Shown here: positions 10,284 to 22,764 of the stretch, piece by piece
Numbering within the stretch: position 1 is the first letter of the stretch
How the letters are laid out: the number at the start of each line of letters is the position of its first letter
Assembly (NCBI GenBank): GCA_946480605.1
Contig: CAMLKW010000011.1
Span: forward strand, 1 to 42,817
DNA: 42,817 nucleotides
Origin: an uncultured Roseateles sp.
GTDB lineage: Bacteria; Pseudomonadota; Gammaproteobacteria; Burkholderiales; Burkholderiaceae
Reading direction: 5' to 3'
Notes under the pieces: model-generated
Seen by the model: the letters and a program-made list of their open reading frames with translations, nothing else
Database searches by the model: none
What the model was told of the DNA's origin: nothing
Program-made: the position numbers and the translations under genes

Positions 10284-11000
10284 TCAGACCTTCATCGAGA
10301 ACGGCGTGAAGTTGGTGCCGCGGTCGTAGTGGTCCACGCCCTCGGCGCGCTTCAGGAAGCGCACCACCCGGGCGGTGACCGGGTACATGACCGCTTCCCA
10401 GATGGTCTTGAACAAGTACTGCGCCACGATGACGGCCACCAGCTGCTCGTTGGCCCAGACGCCGTAGAAGGCGATCAGGAAGAACACCGTCGTGTCGACG
10501 AACTGTCCCACCACCGTAGAGCCCACGATGCGCGCCCAGAGATAACGCCCCTTGGTCGCGATCTTCATCTTGGCCAGCACGAAGCTGTTGGCAAAGCTGC
10601 CGCAGGCGAACGCGATCATGGAGCCGGCCACGATGCGCCAGGTATTGCCGAACACCGCCTCCAGCTGGGGCTGGTAGGTGGCCATGAACTCGGTCGGTGC
10701 GGGCGGCTGGTGCACCACCACGTAGGCCATGAAGGCCGAGAACGCCAGCGCGCCGAAGCCGGCCCAGACGACGCGGCGGTCGTGCTTGTAGCCGTAGACC
10801 TCGGTCAGGATGTCGCCAAAGATGTAGCTGATCGGGAAGAAGAACAGGTCGGCGCCGTAGGTCACCGGGCCGAAGAACGGCAGCGTCAACTGCGCCTGCT
10901 TGGCCGCACCGATGAGGTTGGAGCACAGCAGCACGCAGACGAAGGCCGCCATGATCAGGTCGTAGTACTTGAAGTTTCTTGGTTGCTCGCTGACGTTCAT
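10284..11000 (-). CDS. yhhQ: Queuosine-precursor transporter, YhhQ/VUT family
   Basis: 238-aa inner-membrane protein with six to seven hydrophobic helices, taking up 7-deazaguanine precursors (preQ0/preQ1) for tRNA queuosine in the characterised E. coli member. Family blocks visible: CSNLIGAAK, TYGADLFFFPISYIFGDILTEVYGY, NTWRIVAGSMIAFACGSFANSFVLAKMK (positions about 115-145), GQFVDTTVFFLIAF and the C-terminal TIWEAVMYPVTARVVRFLKR. The ATG at 11000 is chosen over a TTG at 11015 because GAGG sits 9 bp upstream of it. It stands alone between the kinase gene and the terminator. I found no credible preQ1 aptamer upstream, only a short GGGTA/TACCC hairpin. Confidence 0.9.
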   Translation of the reverse strand: MNVSEQPRNFKYYDLIMAAFVCVLLCSNLIGAAKQAQLTLPFFGPVTYGADLFFFPISYIFGDILTEVYGYKHDRRVVWAGFGALAFSAFMAYVVVHQPPAPTEFMATYQPQLEAVFGNTWRIVAGSMIAFACGSFANSFVLAKMKIATKGRYLWARIVGSTVVGQFVDTTVFFLIAFYGVWANEQLVAVIVAQYLFKTIWEAVMYPVTARVVRFLKRAEGVDHYDRGTNFTPFSMKV

Positions 11001-11091
11001 ACCGTGGTGCCTCAATGGGTATTCGCAGGGTCGCGTAGCGTACCCACACCTCCAGCGGTGCGCGCAGAACCGGCTCAGCCGGGCTGCGTGG

Positions 11092-11130
11092 CGCGCCCCT
11101 TGCGGGGCCGGTGAAGCCGGCAGGGGGGCT
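11092..11130. repeat. REP-like double-hairpin element (copy 1)
   Basis: CGCGCCCC-TTGC-GGGGC followed by CCGG-TGAAG-CCGGC and GGGGGGC: two short GC-rich stems in tandem, overlapping the stop codon of the hybrid kinase gene. A similar arrangement with TGAA in the middle recurs at 14452-14493, on the other side of the same gene. Such elements are frequent between genes in related betaproteobacteria; here it may also act as a transcript end for the kinase mRNA. Confidence 0.5.
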
Positions 11131-14100
11131 ATTGAATCAGCTTCAGCAACGAGGCATGCAGCTTGGGGGGATCGATGGGCTTGGTCAGGAAGTCGTTCAT
11201 GCCGGCCGCCAGCGCGTCGTCGCGCTCGGACACCAGCGCCGCCGCGGTCAGCGCGACGATGGGCAGCTCATCGGCGGAGAAGTGCTTGCGCAGCTCGCGC
11301 GTCGCGTCGTGGCCACCCATGACGGGCATCTGCACGTCCATCAGCACCACGTCGAAGGGCTTGCCGACGCTGGCCGCGGCCAGCACGGCCTCGATGGCCT
11401 GGCGGCCGTCGCTGGCCTGCGCGACCTCCATGCCCCATTGCTCCAGCTGGGCCACGGCGATCAGCATGTTGACCGGGTGGTCCTCGGCGATCAGCACGCG
11501 CCGGCCCTGCAGCGCGTCCGGCGCGGCGCGCGACTCGCGCGGCTGGTGGGCCATGGGCGCCGGCGCGGCGGGCAGCGGCAGCTCGGCCCAGAAGGTCGAA
11601 CCCTGGCCCGACTGGCTGACCACGCCCACCTCGCCGCCCATCAGCGTGGCCAGCTCGCGGCAGATGGACAGGCCCAGGCCCGTGCCGCCGAAGCGCCGCG
11701 TGGTGGACTCGTCGGCCTGCGTGAAGGGCGCGAACAGCCGCGCCTGCTGCTCGGGCGCGATGCCGGGACCGCTGTCGCTGACCTCCACGCGCACCCACTC
11801 GCCGGCGCTGCCGCGGCCGTTGACGGCCAAGGCCTTCACGCTGACGGTGATGCCGCCGCGCTCGGTGAACTTCAGCGCGTTGGTCAGGTAGTTGGACAGG
11901 ATCTGGCGCGTGCGCAGCGGGTCGCCGAACACCCAGGTCGGCAGCTGCGGGTCCATCTCGACGGCAAAGGACAGGCCGCGCGCCTGCGCCAGCGTCACAT
12001 AGGCCAGGCGCATGGAGCCCAGCAGCTCGCGCAGCGAGAACGGCTGGCTCTCCAGCGTCAGCCGGCCGGCCTCGATCTTGGACAGGTCCAGGATGTCGGA
12101 GATCAGCCCGGACAGGCTCTCGGCGCTTTCCATCATCTGGTTCAGGTAGTCGCGCCGCTGGGCGTCGGAGATGTCGGGCTGCTGGGCCAGGCGGCCCAGG
12201 CCCAGCAGCCCGTTCAGCGGCGTGCGGATCTCGTGGCTGGTGTTGGCCAGGAAGGCGCTCTTGGCGCGGCTGGCGGCCTGGGCCTCATCCTTGGCGTGGG
12301 CCAGTTGGTCCTCCACGCGGCGGCGCTCGGTGACGTCCTCGATGATCCAGATGGTGCCGCCGCGGCTGGGGTGGGCGGGGTCCACGGCCTGGGCCAGCAG
12401 GCGCGCCAGGAAGGTGGAGCCGTCGCGGCGGCGCATGGTGCGCTCGCTCTCGACCTGCTCGCCGGCGGCCAGGCGCGGGCCGATCTCGCGGCCCACGCTC
12501 TGCCAGTCCTCCACGGTGGGCCAGACGACGCTGCCGTGCTGGCCGAGCAGCGCGCCGCGCTCCCAGCCGAACATGGCCTCCACGCGCGGGTTGGCCAGCA
12601 CGAACTGCTGGTCACGCGTCAGCGCGATGCCGATGGATGCGTTCTCCAGGATGGCACCGTGCACGAGGCGCGTGCGCTCGCTCTCCGACACGTCGCGCGC
12701 ATACAGCACCAGGTAGTTCTGGCCGTCCATCTCGAACGGCGCGACCGACACCAGCATGGAGATGGCGCTGCCGTCCTTGCGGCGGAAGGCGATGGGCAGG
12801 TTGCTGGCGATGCCGTCGCGGCGTATGGCCTCGCGCACCGCACTGCGGTCGTGCACGTTGTGCCAGATGCCGATCTCGTCGGCCGTGCGGCCCAGCACCT
12901 CGGCACTGCTCCAGCCGCTGAGCTGCTCGAAGGCCTTGTTCACCATCGCGTAGCGGCCGCTCTCGGCCTCGGTCAGCGTGATCACGTCGGGGCTGGTCGC
13001 CACCAGGTGCGACAGCAGGCCTTCGCTGCGGCGCAGCGCGTCCTGCGCGCGGCTCTGCTCGGTCTGGTCGGTGAAGAAGGTCAGCGTGGCCGGGCCGGAG
13101 GCCGTCTCGACACGCACGCTGGTGGCCTGCACCAGCCGGCGCCGGCGCGACAAGGTGCGCAACCGGTACTCGGCCATGGGCTGCATGGCGCCGGGCGCCA
13201 GCCCCTCCAGCCGCGCAGCCTGCTGGCGCGCGGTCTCGTCGTCGCCCGGCTCGTAGTGGCTGAACAAGTCCTGGCCGATCATGCTGGAGCGCTGCGCGTA
13301 GCCGAACATGGCCATGGCCGCCGGGTTGGCGTCCACCACACGGCCCCAGCGATGCAGCACCAGCGGGCTGGGACTGCGGCGGAACAGCTCGCGGTAGCGC
13401 GTCTCGGTGGCGTGCACGGTCTGCTCGGCGGCGACCTCGTGCGTCACGTCGCGGCCCACGCCCCAGTAGCCGCGGAAGTTGCCCTGCGCGTCGAAGCGCG
13501 GCTCGCCGCTGATGGACACCCAGCGCGGGCTGCCGTCGATGCCGGTGCGCCGCGCCACCATGCCGTGGAAGGGGCGGTGCGACTCCAGGTCGGCGCGGTG
13601 GGCGTCCATCTCGTCGTCGGACAGGCCCATGCCCTCCACCTCCCAGGGCGTCTTGCCCAGGCGGCACTGCAGGTCCAGGCCGGAGTCGCCGGCGCGCTCC
13701 TCGGCGACGTGCGTGAAGCGGAACTCGCGGTCCATCTCCCAGTACCAGTCCACCGCCATGCCCAGCAGGCCGCGAAAGCGCGCGGTGCGCTCCTCGGCCT
13801 CGGCCAGCGAGCGCTTGACCATCTTCAGCACGCCGACACCCGTGATCAGGCCGGAAAACAGCATGGCCGACTGCGCCGACGCGCGCAGCAGCAGGTCCGC
13901 CGACGCCACCGGCCGGGTATGCCAGCCCAGGACCTCGGCCAGGCCCAGGCCGAACAGCGCGAGCGTGCCCAGGCCGGTCAGCGTGAGACCGGCCCACAGG
14001 CCCAGCAACCCGGTCGCAAAGGCGACCACCAGGCCCATCAGCGGCAGGCTCATGGACCACAGGCCCAGGTCGCGCGACACCGACACCACCACCGGCAGCG

Positions 14101-14419
14101 CCATGACCAGCGCCAGCATGCCCAGGGCCAGCCACGGCCCCTGGCGCTGCTGCGGCATGCGCCTCAGCAGCGCCAGCCGCAGCAAGGCCAGCACGGCGAT
14201 CAGCAGCGCGAAGGCGGGGGGCAGCCAGCCACCCTGCCATTCCTGCGGCTCGCGGGTGAACCACAGCAGCAGCGCCACCGGCACGAAGATCTGGGCGCAG
14301 GCCAGCAGGAAGACTCGCGAGGCCTGCCAGCGCATGCGGATGTGCAGACGATCGCGCTGCTGCTCGGGCGGCAGGGCGTGGCCGACGAGGCTGCTGAGTT
14401 CGTCAACCATCCTGCCCAT
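11129..14419 (-). CDS. Multi-PAS hybrid sensor histidine kinase / response regulator
   Basis: 1096-aa membrane-bound hybrid kinase. Residues about 30-205 hold five to six hydrophobic helices (MASE-like input region). Four PAS/PAC repeats follow: about 220-340 ([14 protein letters not shown]), 345-460 ([19 protein letters not shown]), 470-590 ([19 protein letters not shown]) and 600-710 ([12 protein letters not shown]). The core has the H box ([15 protein letters not shown]), the N box ([15 protein letters not shown]), DSGPGI and [12 protein letters not shown]-terminal receiver carries [20 protein letters not shown] with the phospho-Asp, and FLTKPID. There is no HPt domain, so an external phosphotransfer protein is expected. 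Start ATG at 14419, alternative 14410; neither has a clear SD, and a hairpin ends just upstream. Confidence 0.92.
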   Translation of the reverse strand: MGRMVDELSSLVGHALPPEQQRDRLHIRMRWQASRVFLLACAQIFVPVALLLWFTREPQEWQGGWLPPAFALLIAVLALLRLALLRRMPQQRQGPWLALGMLALVMALPVVVSVSRDLGLWSMSLPLMGLVVAFATGLLGLWAGLTLTGLGTLALFGLGLAEVLGWHTRPVASADLLLRASAQSAMLFSGLITGVGVLKMVKRSLAEAEERTARFRGLLGMAVDWYWEMDREFRFTHVAEERAGDSGLDLQCRLGKTPWEVEGMGLSDDEMDAHRADLESHRPFHGMVARRTGIDGSPRWVSISGEPRFDAQGNFRGYWGVGRDVTHEVAAEQTVHATETRYRELFRRSPSPLVLHRWGRVVDANPAAMAMFGYAQRSSMIGQDLFSHYEPGDDETARQQAARLEGLAPGAMQPMAEYRLRTLSRRRRLVQATSVRVETASGPATLTFFTDQTEQSRAQDALRRSEGLLSHLVATSPDVITLTEAESGRYAMVNKAFEQLSGWSSAEVLGRTADEIGIWHNVHDRSAVREAIRRDGIASNLPIAFRRKDGSAISMLVSVAPFEMDGQNYLVLYARDVSESERTRLVHGAILENASIGIALTRDQQFVLANPRVEAMFGWERGALLGQHGSVVWPTVEDWQSVGREIGPRLAAGEQVESERTMRRRDGSTFLARLLAQAVDPAHPSRGGTIWIIEDVTERRRVEDQLAHAKDEAQAASRAKSAFLANTSHEIRTPLNGLLGLGRLAQQPDISDAQRRDYLNQMMESAESLSGLISDILDLSKIEAGRLTLESQPFSLRELLGSMRLAYVTLAQARGLSFAVEMDPQLPTWVFGDPLRTRQILSNYLTNALKFTERGGITVSVKALAVNGRGSAGEWVRVEVSDSGPGIAPEQQARLFAPFTQADESTTRRFGGTGLGLSICRELATLMGGEVGVVSQSGQGSTFWAELPLPAAPAPMAHQPRESRAAPDALQGRRVLIAEDHPVNMLIAVAQLEQWGMEVAQASDGRQAIEAVLAAASVGKPFDVVLMDVQMPVMGGHDATRELRKHFSADELPIVALTAAALVSERDDALAAGMNDFLTKPIDPPKLHASLLKLIQ

Positions 14420-14420
14420 G

Positions 14421-14493
14421 TCAGCGCCGCCCGGCCGCCCGAAGGCGCTGACGCGCCCCCTCGGGGGGCAGTGAACGAAGTGAGCGCGGGGGC
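14421..14493. repeat. Stem-loop plus REP-like element (copy 2) between pyrF and the hybrid kinase
   Basis: TCAGCGCC (14421-14428) pairs perfectly with GGCGCTGA (14444-14451). Immediately next is CGCGCCCCCTCGGGGGGC-AGTGAACGAAGTGAGCG-CGGGGGC (14452-14493), resembling the element at 11092-11130. It fills almost the whole 83-bp gap between pyrF and the kinase and reaches to 1 bp from the kinase ATG, so it would lie in the kinase mRNA leader if the genes are co-transcribed. Confidence 0.5.
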
Positions 14494-14502
14494 CGCATGC
14501 CC

Positions 14503-15306
14503 TCAGGCCAGGCTGGCGCGCGTGGCGAGGGCGACCTCGCGGGCACGGGCGGCGAAGTCGGCGCCGCCGTGCGCGTACAGGATGGCGCGCGAGGAATTGA
14601 CCACCAGCGGCGCCTCACGGCCGGCGGCCTGCACCACGGCGGCCGCGTCGCCGCCCTGCGCGCCGACGCCCGGCACCAGCAGCGGCAGCGTGGGCGCCAG
14701 CTGGCGCACGCGGGCGATCTCCTCGGGGTAGGTGGCGCCCACCACCAGGCCCAGCTGGCCGTTGCGGTTCCACTGCGTCTCGGCGAGATGGGCCAGGTGC
14801 TCGAACAGCCGCGGCTGGCCCGGCACGTCGGCCAGGCGCTGCATCTGCCAGTCGTCGCCGCCCTTGTTGGACGTGCGGCACAGCAGGATGGCGCCCTTGC
14901 CCTCGTAGGCCAGGTAGGGTTCGACGGAGTCGAAGCCCATGAACGGCGACAGCGTCACCGCGTCGGCCTCGTAGCGCACGAAGGCCTCGCGGGCGTACTG
15001 CTCGGCGGTGGAGCCGATGTCGCCGCGCTTGGCGTCCAGGATGACCGGCACGCCGGGCGCGACCGCATGGATGTGGGCGATCAGGCGCTCCAGCTGGTCC
15101 TCGGCGCGGTGGGCGGCGAAATAGGCGATCTGCGGCTTGAACGCGCAGACCAGGTCATGCGTCGCGTCCACTATTGCCGAGCAGAAGTCAAAGATGCGGC
15201 TGGCGTCGCCGGCCCAGGCGCCGGGGAAGCGCGCGGGCTCGGGGTCCAGGCCCACGCACAGGCGGGACTGGGGGGTCAGGGCTTGGAGCTGGGCGATGAA
15301 GGTCAT
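14503..15306 (-). CDS. pyrF: Orotidine 5'-phosphate decarboxylase (type II)
   Basis: 267-aa enzyme making UMP from OMP, the last step of de novo pyrimidine synthesis. The active-site block [18 protein letters not shown] (D91, K93, D96) and the opening [13 protein letters not shown] are characteristic of the longer type II (mycobacterial/betaproteobacterial) form; phosphate-binding residues lie in [11 protein letters not shown] and [10 protein letters not shown]. The ATG at 15306 begins [12 protein letters not shown]. It follows the GGDEF-EAL gene by 34 bp on the same strand, so the two may share a transcript although their functions are unrelated. Confidence 0.95.
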   Translation of the reverse strand: MTFIAQLQALTPQSRLCVGLDPEPARFPGAWAGDASRIFDFCSAIVDATHDLVCAFKPQIAYFAAHRAEDQLERLIAHIHAVAPGVPVILDAKRGDIGSTAEQYAREAFVRYEADAVTLSPFMGFDSVEPYLAYEGKGAILLCRTSNKGGDDWQMQRLADVPGQPRLFEHLAHLAETQWNRNGQLGLVVGATYPEEIARVRQLAPTLPLLVPGVGAQGGDAAAVVQAAGREAPLVVNSSRAILYAHGGADFAARAREVALATRASLA

Positions 15307-15340
15307 GGCGAGTTCACCCGGTCGCATGCGCGCGCGGGCT

Positions 15341-17581
15341 TCATGAAAGGGCGTAGGCGGAGATCGGCGGATTCTCCGCGAGCACGAACTCGGCGAACGC
15401 ATCGGCCGGCAGCGGCCGGCTGAACAGATAGCCCTGGACCGCGTCGCAGCCATGCCGGCGCAGGAAGTCCAGCTGGCCCTGCGTTTCCACGCCCTCGGCC
15501 AGCGTCTGCAGGCCCAGCGCCGCGGCCATGCGGATGACGGCATCCACGATGGCGCGGTCCTCGGCGTCGTCGGTCAGGTCGCGCACGAAGGACTGGTCGA
15601 TCTTCAGCTTGCCGACGCGGAACTTCTTCAGGTAGCTCAGCGACGAATGGCCGGTGCCGAAGTCGTCGATGGACAGCTGCACGCCGCGCGCGTGCAGCTC
15701 GTTCATCACCGTGATGGCCGCGCTGGGGTTCTCCATCGCCGCGCCCTCGGTCAGCTCCAGCTCCAGGCGCCGGGCCGGCACGTCCAGGGCCTGCAGCACG
15801 CGGCCCACCAGGCCGGGCAGGTCGTCGTTGCGGAACTGCACGGCCGACAGGTTCACGGCCATGGTCAGCTCCGGCAGGCCGGCCTGGTCCCAGCGCTGCA
15901 GCTGCGAGAGCGCCTCCTGCAGCACCCATTCGCCGATGGGCAGGATGAGGCCGGTGGCCTCGGCGATGGGGATGAACTCGCAGGGCGACACCCAGCCCAG
16001 CTCGGGGTGGTGCCAGCGCAGCAGCGCCTCGGCGCCGACGATGCGGGGGCTCTCGCCCGTCTCCAGCGCCAGCTGCGGCTGGTAGTGCAGGCTGAGCTGA
16101 CCGCGCTCCAGCGCGCGGCGCAGCGCGTTCTCCAGCGTCAGCGCACGCGCCGACTGGGCCTGCATCTCGCTGGTGAAGAAGCGGTAGGCGTTGCGGCCGT
16201 CGCGCTTGGCGCGGTACATGGCCGCGTCGGCGCACTTGCACAGCGTGTCGAAGTCGTCGCCGTCGGTCGGGAACATCGCGATGCCCATCGACGGCGTGAC
16301 GGTCAGCTCCTGCTGGTCCACCTGGAAGGGTGCGCTGGCCAGCGCCATCAGCTTGGTGGCGAGGTGGGCCGCACCGGCGATGTCGGTCAGCGGCAGCACC
16401 AGCACGAACTCGTCGCCGCCGGTGCGGGCCACGGTGTCCTGCTCGCGCACGGCGCCGCGCAGCCGCGCGGCCAGCTGCACCAGCAGCGCGTCGCCCACTC
16501 GGTGGCCCAGCGAGTCGTTGACGTTCTTGAAGTGGTCAAGGTCCAGGAACAGCACGGCCAGCGGCTCGTCGCTGCGGCGCGCGATGTCGATGGCCTGCGT
16601 GGCGCGGTCGGCCAGCAGGTGGCGGTTGGGCAGGCCGGTCAGGCCGTCGAACATGGCCAGCCGCTGCGCGCGCGCCTCGGCGGCCTGCTGCTCGGCGACC
16701 TTCAGCTCCAGCGCCGCCACGGTCTGGCTGAGCTGCTCGGTGCGCTGGGCCACCAGCGCTTCCAGCTGGGTCTTGGCGTGCACCAGCTCCTGCTCGGCGA
16801 GCTTGCGGGCGGTGATGTCCTGCGTGATCCAGATGGAGCCGCGCGACAGGTCGCTGCGGTCTATGGCCTTGCTGCGCACCTCGCACCAGACCGGCGTGCC
16901 GTCCCGGCGGCCCAGCAGCATCTCGGCGTGGAAGGAGTCGCCCCGCGACAGCGGCTCGTAGCAGAGATCGCCGGCGGCCTTCCAGTCCTCGTCGCTGAGA
17001 TACCAGACGCGCGACAGCTGGCCGTCCAGCTCGCCGGGGCCGTAGCCGAAGATCTGCTCGAAGGCCCGGTTCACGCGCGTCACGCGGCGGCCGCGCAGGA
17101 ACACGATGCCCACCATCGCGTGGTCGAAGATCAGCTGCTGCTCGGCGTGCAGGTCGGCCAGCGCGGCATCGGCCAGCTTGCGCTCGTGGACGTCGTCGAC
17201 GATCCAGATGGAGCCGTCGGCCGGATCGTCGGGATTGATGAGGCGGCCCGTCAGGTGGGCCCAGAACTTCTCGCCGTTCTGGCGCAGCATCAGCTGCTCG
17301 CTGCGGAAGGTCTCGCCGGCGGCCAGCACGGGGTAAGCACGGCGGCCCAGGCTGCGCGCGTCGGCCTCGCTCTCGTACAGCTCCACGCTGCTGCGGCCCA
17401 CGGCCGCGGCGGGGCTGGCGAAACCGTAGATCTCAGCGTAGCGCTGGTTGCAGCGCACCAACGTGCGCGCCTTCACGAAGACGATGCCCACGCCTGCGTT
17501 CGCCAGGATCACGTCCAGCTCGCGCAGGACCTGGCCCAGCTCGGGGCTGCTGCTGTCGCTGGAGGTGGGCACGAGACTCAT
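15341..17581 (-). CDS. PAS-PAS-GGDEF-EAL cyclic-di-GMP turnover protein
   Basis: 746-aa soluble protein with both c-di-GMP synthase and phosphodiesterase domains. PAS 1 is at about 20-135 and PAS 2 at about 145-265, followed by a coiled coil (265-308). The cyclase domain has GGDEF at 388-392 with an intact product-inhibition I-site (R379-E-Q-D382) five residues upstream, plus the metal Asp in [12 protein letters not shown]. The EAL domain keeps EAL at 518-520, NLSAVQF, the ELTE motif, DDFGTG (639-644), K660 and E696, so both domains look catalytically competent. No membrane helix is present. It is divergent from the GNAT gene. Ligand of the PAS domains unknown. Confidence 0.93.
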   Translation of the reverse strand: MSLVPTSSDSSSPELGQVLRELDVILANAGVGIVFVKARTLVRCNQRYAEIYGFASPAAAVGRSSVELYESEADARSLGRRAYPVLAAGETFRSEQLMLRQNGEKFWAHLTGRLINPDDPADGSIWIVDDVHERKLADAALADLHAEQQLIFDHAMVGIVFLRGRRVTRVNRAFEQIFGYGPGELDGQLSRVWYLSDEDWKAAGDLCYEPLSRGDSFHAEMLLGRRDGTPVWCEVRSKAIDRSDLSRGSIWITQDITARKLAEQELVHAKTQLEALVAQRTEQLSQTVAALELKVAEQQAAEARAQRLAMFDGLTGLPNRHLLADRATQAIDIARRSDEPLAVLFLDLDHFKNVNDSLGHRVGDALLVQLAARLRGAVREQDTVARTGGDEFVLVLPLTDIAGAAHLATKLMALASAPFQVDQQELTVTPSMGIAMFPTDGDDFDTLCKCADAAMYRAKRDGRNAYRFFTSEMQAQSARALTLENALRRALERGQLSLHYQPQLALETGESPRIVGAEALLRWHHPELGWVSPCEFIPIAEATGLILPIGEWVLQEALSQLQRWDQAGLPELTMAVNLSAVQFRNDDLPGLVGRVLQALDVPARRLELELTEGAAMENPSAAITVMNELHARGVQLSIDDFGTGHSSLSYLKKFRVGKLKIDQSFVRDLTDDAEDRAIVDAVIRMAAALGLQTLAEGVETQGQLDFLRRHGCDAVQGYLFSRPLPADAFAEFVLAENPPISAYALS

Positions 17582-17643
17582 GTCGGGGATGAGGCGAGCG
17601 GGCGGACGGCGAATTGGGGATTGACCGGTTATTGTGTTGCCTC

Positions 17644-18153
17644 ATGCATATCCTGGACACCGCACGCCTGTCGCTGCGTGAATTCACACCGCTTGATGCG
17701 CCCTTCCTGCTGCGCCTCGTCAACGAGCCGGGATGGATACGCAACATCAACGACCCCGGCGTGCGCACGCTGGACGACGCGCTGTCGTGGGCCGAGAAGC
17801 GACTCTTCGCGCCCTACCGCGAACTCGGTCACGGCTTCTGGGCCGTGCAGCGCCACAGCGACGGCCAACTGGTGGGCATGTGCGGCCTGTTCAAGCGCGC
17901 GGTGCTGCCCGAGCCCGACCTGGGCTATGCGCTGCTGACCGTGCACGAAGGTCAGGGCTATGCGCTGGAGGCCGCGCGCGGCTGCGTCGCGCATGCGCGC
18001 GAGCGCCTGCGCTGGCCCACACTGATGGCCATCACGGCCGTGGACAACCCGCGCAGCGTCGGCCTGCTGGGCAAGCTGGGTTTCGTCGAGCAGGGCCAGG
18101 AACAGCTCGAGGGCTACAACGAGCCCTCGAGGGTGTTCAAGCTGAAGCTCTGA
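17644..18153 (+). CDS. GNAT acetyltransferase, RimJ/RimL-like
   Basis: 169-aa acetyl-CoA-dependent N-acetyltransferase. The opening ILDTARLSLREFTPLDAPFL is the RimJ/RimL/ribosomal-protein-type start, and the acetyl-CoA pocket is formed by PDLGYALLTVHEGQGYALEA and the region around AVDNPRSVGLLGKLGFVEQG (positions about 128-150). The substrate (a protein N-terminus, an antibiotic or a small amine) cannot be told. The ATG at 17644 has no SD; a TATTGT hexamer ends 8 bp upstream, so the message may be leaderless. It converges on purB with only 4 bp between the two stop codons. Confidence 0.88.
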   Translation: MHILDTARLSLREFTPLDAPFLLRLVNEPGWIRNINDPGVRTLDDALSWAEKRLFAPYRELGHGFWAVQRHSDGQLVGMCGLFKRAVLPEPDLGYALLTVHEGQGYALEAARGCVAHARERLRWPTLMAITAVDNPRSVGLLGKLGFVEQGQEQLEGYNEPSRVFKLKL

Positions 18154-18157
18154 CGCG

Positions 18158-20605
<2,448 letters not shown>

Positions 20606-20606
<1 letters not shown>

Positions 20607-21742
20607 CACAGCCCCACGTCCATGCCGAAGAAGTCACCCGCCACGTCGCCGGACGCATCGGTGTGCAGCCCGGCGCGCGCAGCCGTCCAGGTGGACGGCT
20701 CGGTGCTGGTGTGGATGCGCACGGCCTGCAGGCGCAGCCGCATCGTGGCCATCACGGCGAAGGGGCGATAGAAGCCCAGCGTGAGGATGATGTACACCCA
20801 GTTCGTCAGCGTCAGCAGAGGCAATCCAATCAGTGTGCTGCGAAAGTGCAGTGATGCGCTGCGCGTATTGCCCCAGACGAGGTCCTGGAGGCGTGAGGCG
20901 TAGTAGGCCGGCAGGCAGCCGGCCCAGAACAGGCAGAGCGCGCCCAGGCCGATCAGTCCGCGATAGCTGCCCAAGCCCTGGAAGCCGGCGTCCCTGGCCA
21001 GCAGATTGGCCGTCGGCAGCACAGCCGCGACGACGACCACGAATATCACCAGACCCAGCGCCAGCGTCTTGAGGCCGATGACGTAGACCGGGTGCGTGGG
21101 CAGCACGATCTCGCCGCGCTCGCCCGCGATGCGGTAGCCGCGGTGCTGGTAGCGCTTGAGCAGCGCGGTGGACCAGGGCGCCATCACGCAGAACACGGCC
21201 ACGGTCACGTAGAACCAGAACCTGCTGTTGACACCCGGATCGCCGCTGGGGCCCTGGCCGTCGGGCACCAGCGCCGTCAGCAACGCCATCGGGATGTAGA
21301 CCGGCAGATGCGCCAGGTAGGCGCCGGCAAGCGAGCCTTCGAAGCCCAGCCGCAGCCCGCGCCAGCTGGTGTTGCCCAGACGGAACTGCATGGCCGCCCG
21401 CCACAGCGCCGGCCACACCGCGCACAGCACCACGAAGGCCGTCAGCGCCACCGTCGGCGAGAACTCGCTGGCCACCGTGTAGGTCACCAGCAGCACGGCC
21501 AGCAGCACGAAGCCGCGAAGCATGCGCCAGGCGTCGCCGTGGAAGGCCAGTGGTTCGCCGTCGATCAGGGTGTTGGCGTAGACGTAGCGGATGCGCCGCA
21601 GCTTGGCAAACGGCAGGTAGAGGCCGCAGCTCAGGATGATGAGCAGCAGGTTCACCGCCCAGATGCGCAGGTACTCGCTGCCGGAGCCGGTGAAACGGAT
21701 GTCGAGCGTGCGGGGTGTGGGTTCAGCCGGAACGCCGCTCAT
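20606..21742 (-). CDS. DUF898 (YjgN-like) multi-pass membrane protein (pair A)
   Basis: 378-aa inner-membrane protein of unknown function with about eight to nine hydrophobic segments. Family landmarks: FTGSGSEYLRIWAVNLLLI, GLYLPFAKLRRIRYVYANT, FRLGNTSWRGLRL, LLKRYQHRGYRI and TLGFYRPFAVMATMRLRL. The first half and second half each contain a YxPFA-(R/K) block, which suggests an internal duplication. After a variable linker the protein ends DASGDVAGDFFGMDVGL, a tail shared with the two DUF898 paralogues in this cluster. The start overlaps the stop of the pair-B protease (TGATG at ATG 21742, or GTGA if the GTG at 21745 is used). Function not known to me for any member. Confidence 0.85.
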
Positions 21743-22764
21743 CACGGTTCGCTAAAGAAGCGCACGCGCTCCGCATCGGCCGGATGCGACGAGATCGCGA
21801 TGGCCAGCGGGTGCTCGCCCACGCCGGCATGCTTCTTCGCAATGCGCTCGAAGAACACCGCCATGCGTGAGGTGTCCACGCCACCGGCACGCGCCAGCGC
21901 GCGGGCGTAGGCGTCAGCCTCGCGCTCGTTGTCGCGCGAGTAGGCATTGGTGGCCAGCAGCGCGGGCGCGGCGGCGAGCAGGCTGGAGAAGTCGCCGACG
22001 ATGACCGACGTGACGACGCCGATGGCGCCCGCCCGCAGCAGCATGCGCAGGCCGTGGCGGTGCTGCACGTGGCCCAGCTCGTGGGCCAGCACGGTCAGCA
22101 CGGCATCGGGCTCGTCGTCCAGCAGCTTCAGCAGCTCGTCGGTGATGACGACGTCGCCGCCCGGCAGCGCGAACGCGTTGGGGCCCAGCGCCTTGGCTGC
22201 AGCGCGGAAATGGATGTCGAAGTGTTGGGGCTGCGCCGGCCCGCCCGCCGCGCGCGCCCGGGCCAGCATGCGCTGCCAGCGCTCGCGCCAGGCCTGCTGC
22301 TGGGCCGCGCTGAGCTGGCTCGGGTGCAGCCAGTCGCCGTCCAGCGTGCCGAGCAGGTGGTCGCTGAGGCGGCGCTCGGCGCTCAGGGGCAAGGCGTCCA
22401 CGGCCTGGTCCGCCGCCCACGGCAGGCCCCAGAGGTAGCCGGCAGCCAGGCCCGCCACCAGCAGCACCAGCGACAGCAACGCCAGCTTCCAGCTCTGCTG
22501 CCAGCGCACGACGACACTGTCGCCGCGGCCCGAGGCCAGTGCCCAGGCGTCGAATGCAGCCGCATCGGCAAAGCTCAACATGCCGCCGCCCGGCAGCAGG
22601 ATCTGGCGCTGGCCGTGGCGCTGGCGCTCGGGCCAGGTCAGCGCGGCCAGTGGCGCGCTGTGCTCGCCGTAGTGCAGCGTGCCGCCGTTCAGCCAGGCCT
22701 GCACCGGCCGTGGCCGGGCGCTGCGGCCGTCGAACCAGTCCGCGGCAAGCTGCGGCCTGTCCAT
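21742..22764 (-). CDS. M48-family metalloprotease with N-terminal WFDG domain (pair B)
   Basis: 340-aa paralogue of the proteases at 19569 and 24036. The N-terminal domain reads DWFDGRSARPRPVQAWL ... LSFADAAAFDAWALASG; a hydrophobic helix follows (about 92-112), then the M48 domain with AHELGHVQHRHG and NEREADAYA. GPNAFALPGG and SHPADAERVRFF are conserved. The GTG/ATG start again forms GTGATG with the DUF898 stop, the same junction as in pair A, which points to block duplication of the two-gene unit. Orientation of the catalytic domain (cytoplasm or periplasm) cannot be settled from one helix alone; the first 85 residues lack a signal peptide, so an N-in topology would put the protease in the periplasm. 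Confidence 0.88.
   Translation of the reverse strand: MDRPQLAADWFDGRSARPRPVQAWLNGGTLHYGEHSAPLAALTWPERQRHGQRQILLPGGGMLSFADAAAFDAWALASGRGDSVVVRWQQSWKLALLSLVLLVAGLAAGYLWGLPWAADQAVDALPLSAERRLSDHLLGTLDGDWLHPSQLSAAQQQAWRERWQRMLARARAAGGPAQPQHFDIHFRAAAKALGPNAFALPGGDVVITDELLKLLDDEPDAVLTVLAHELGHVQHRHGLRMLLRAGAIGVVTSVIVGDFSSLLAAAPALLATNAYSRDNEREADAYARALARAGGVDTSRMAVFFERIAKKHAGVGEHPLAIAISSHPADAERVRFFSEP

Noticed and set aside
11001..11091. preQ1 riboswitch in front of the yhhQ gene
   Set aside because: Only a short GGGTA/TACCC hairpin is present; no preQ1-I, -II or -III pattern could be recognised, and a good SD sits in the open.
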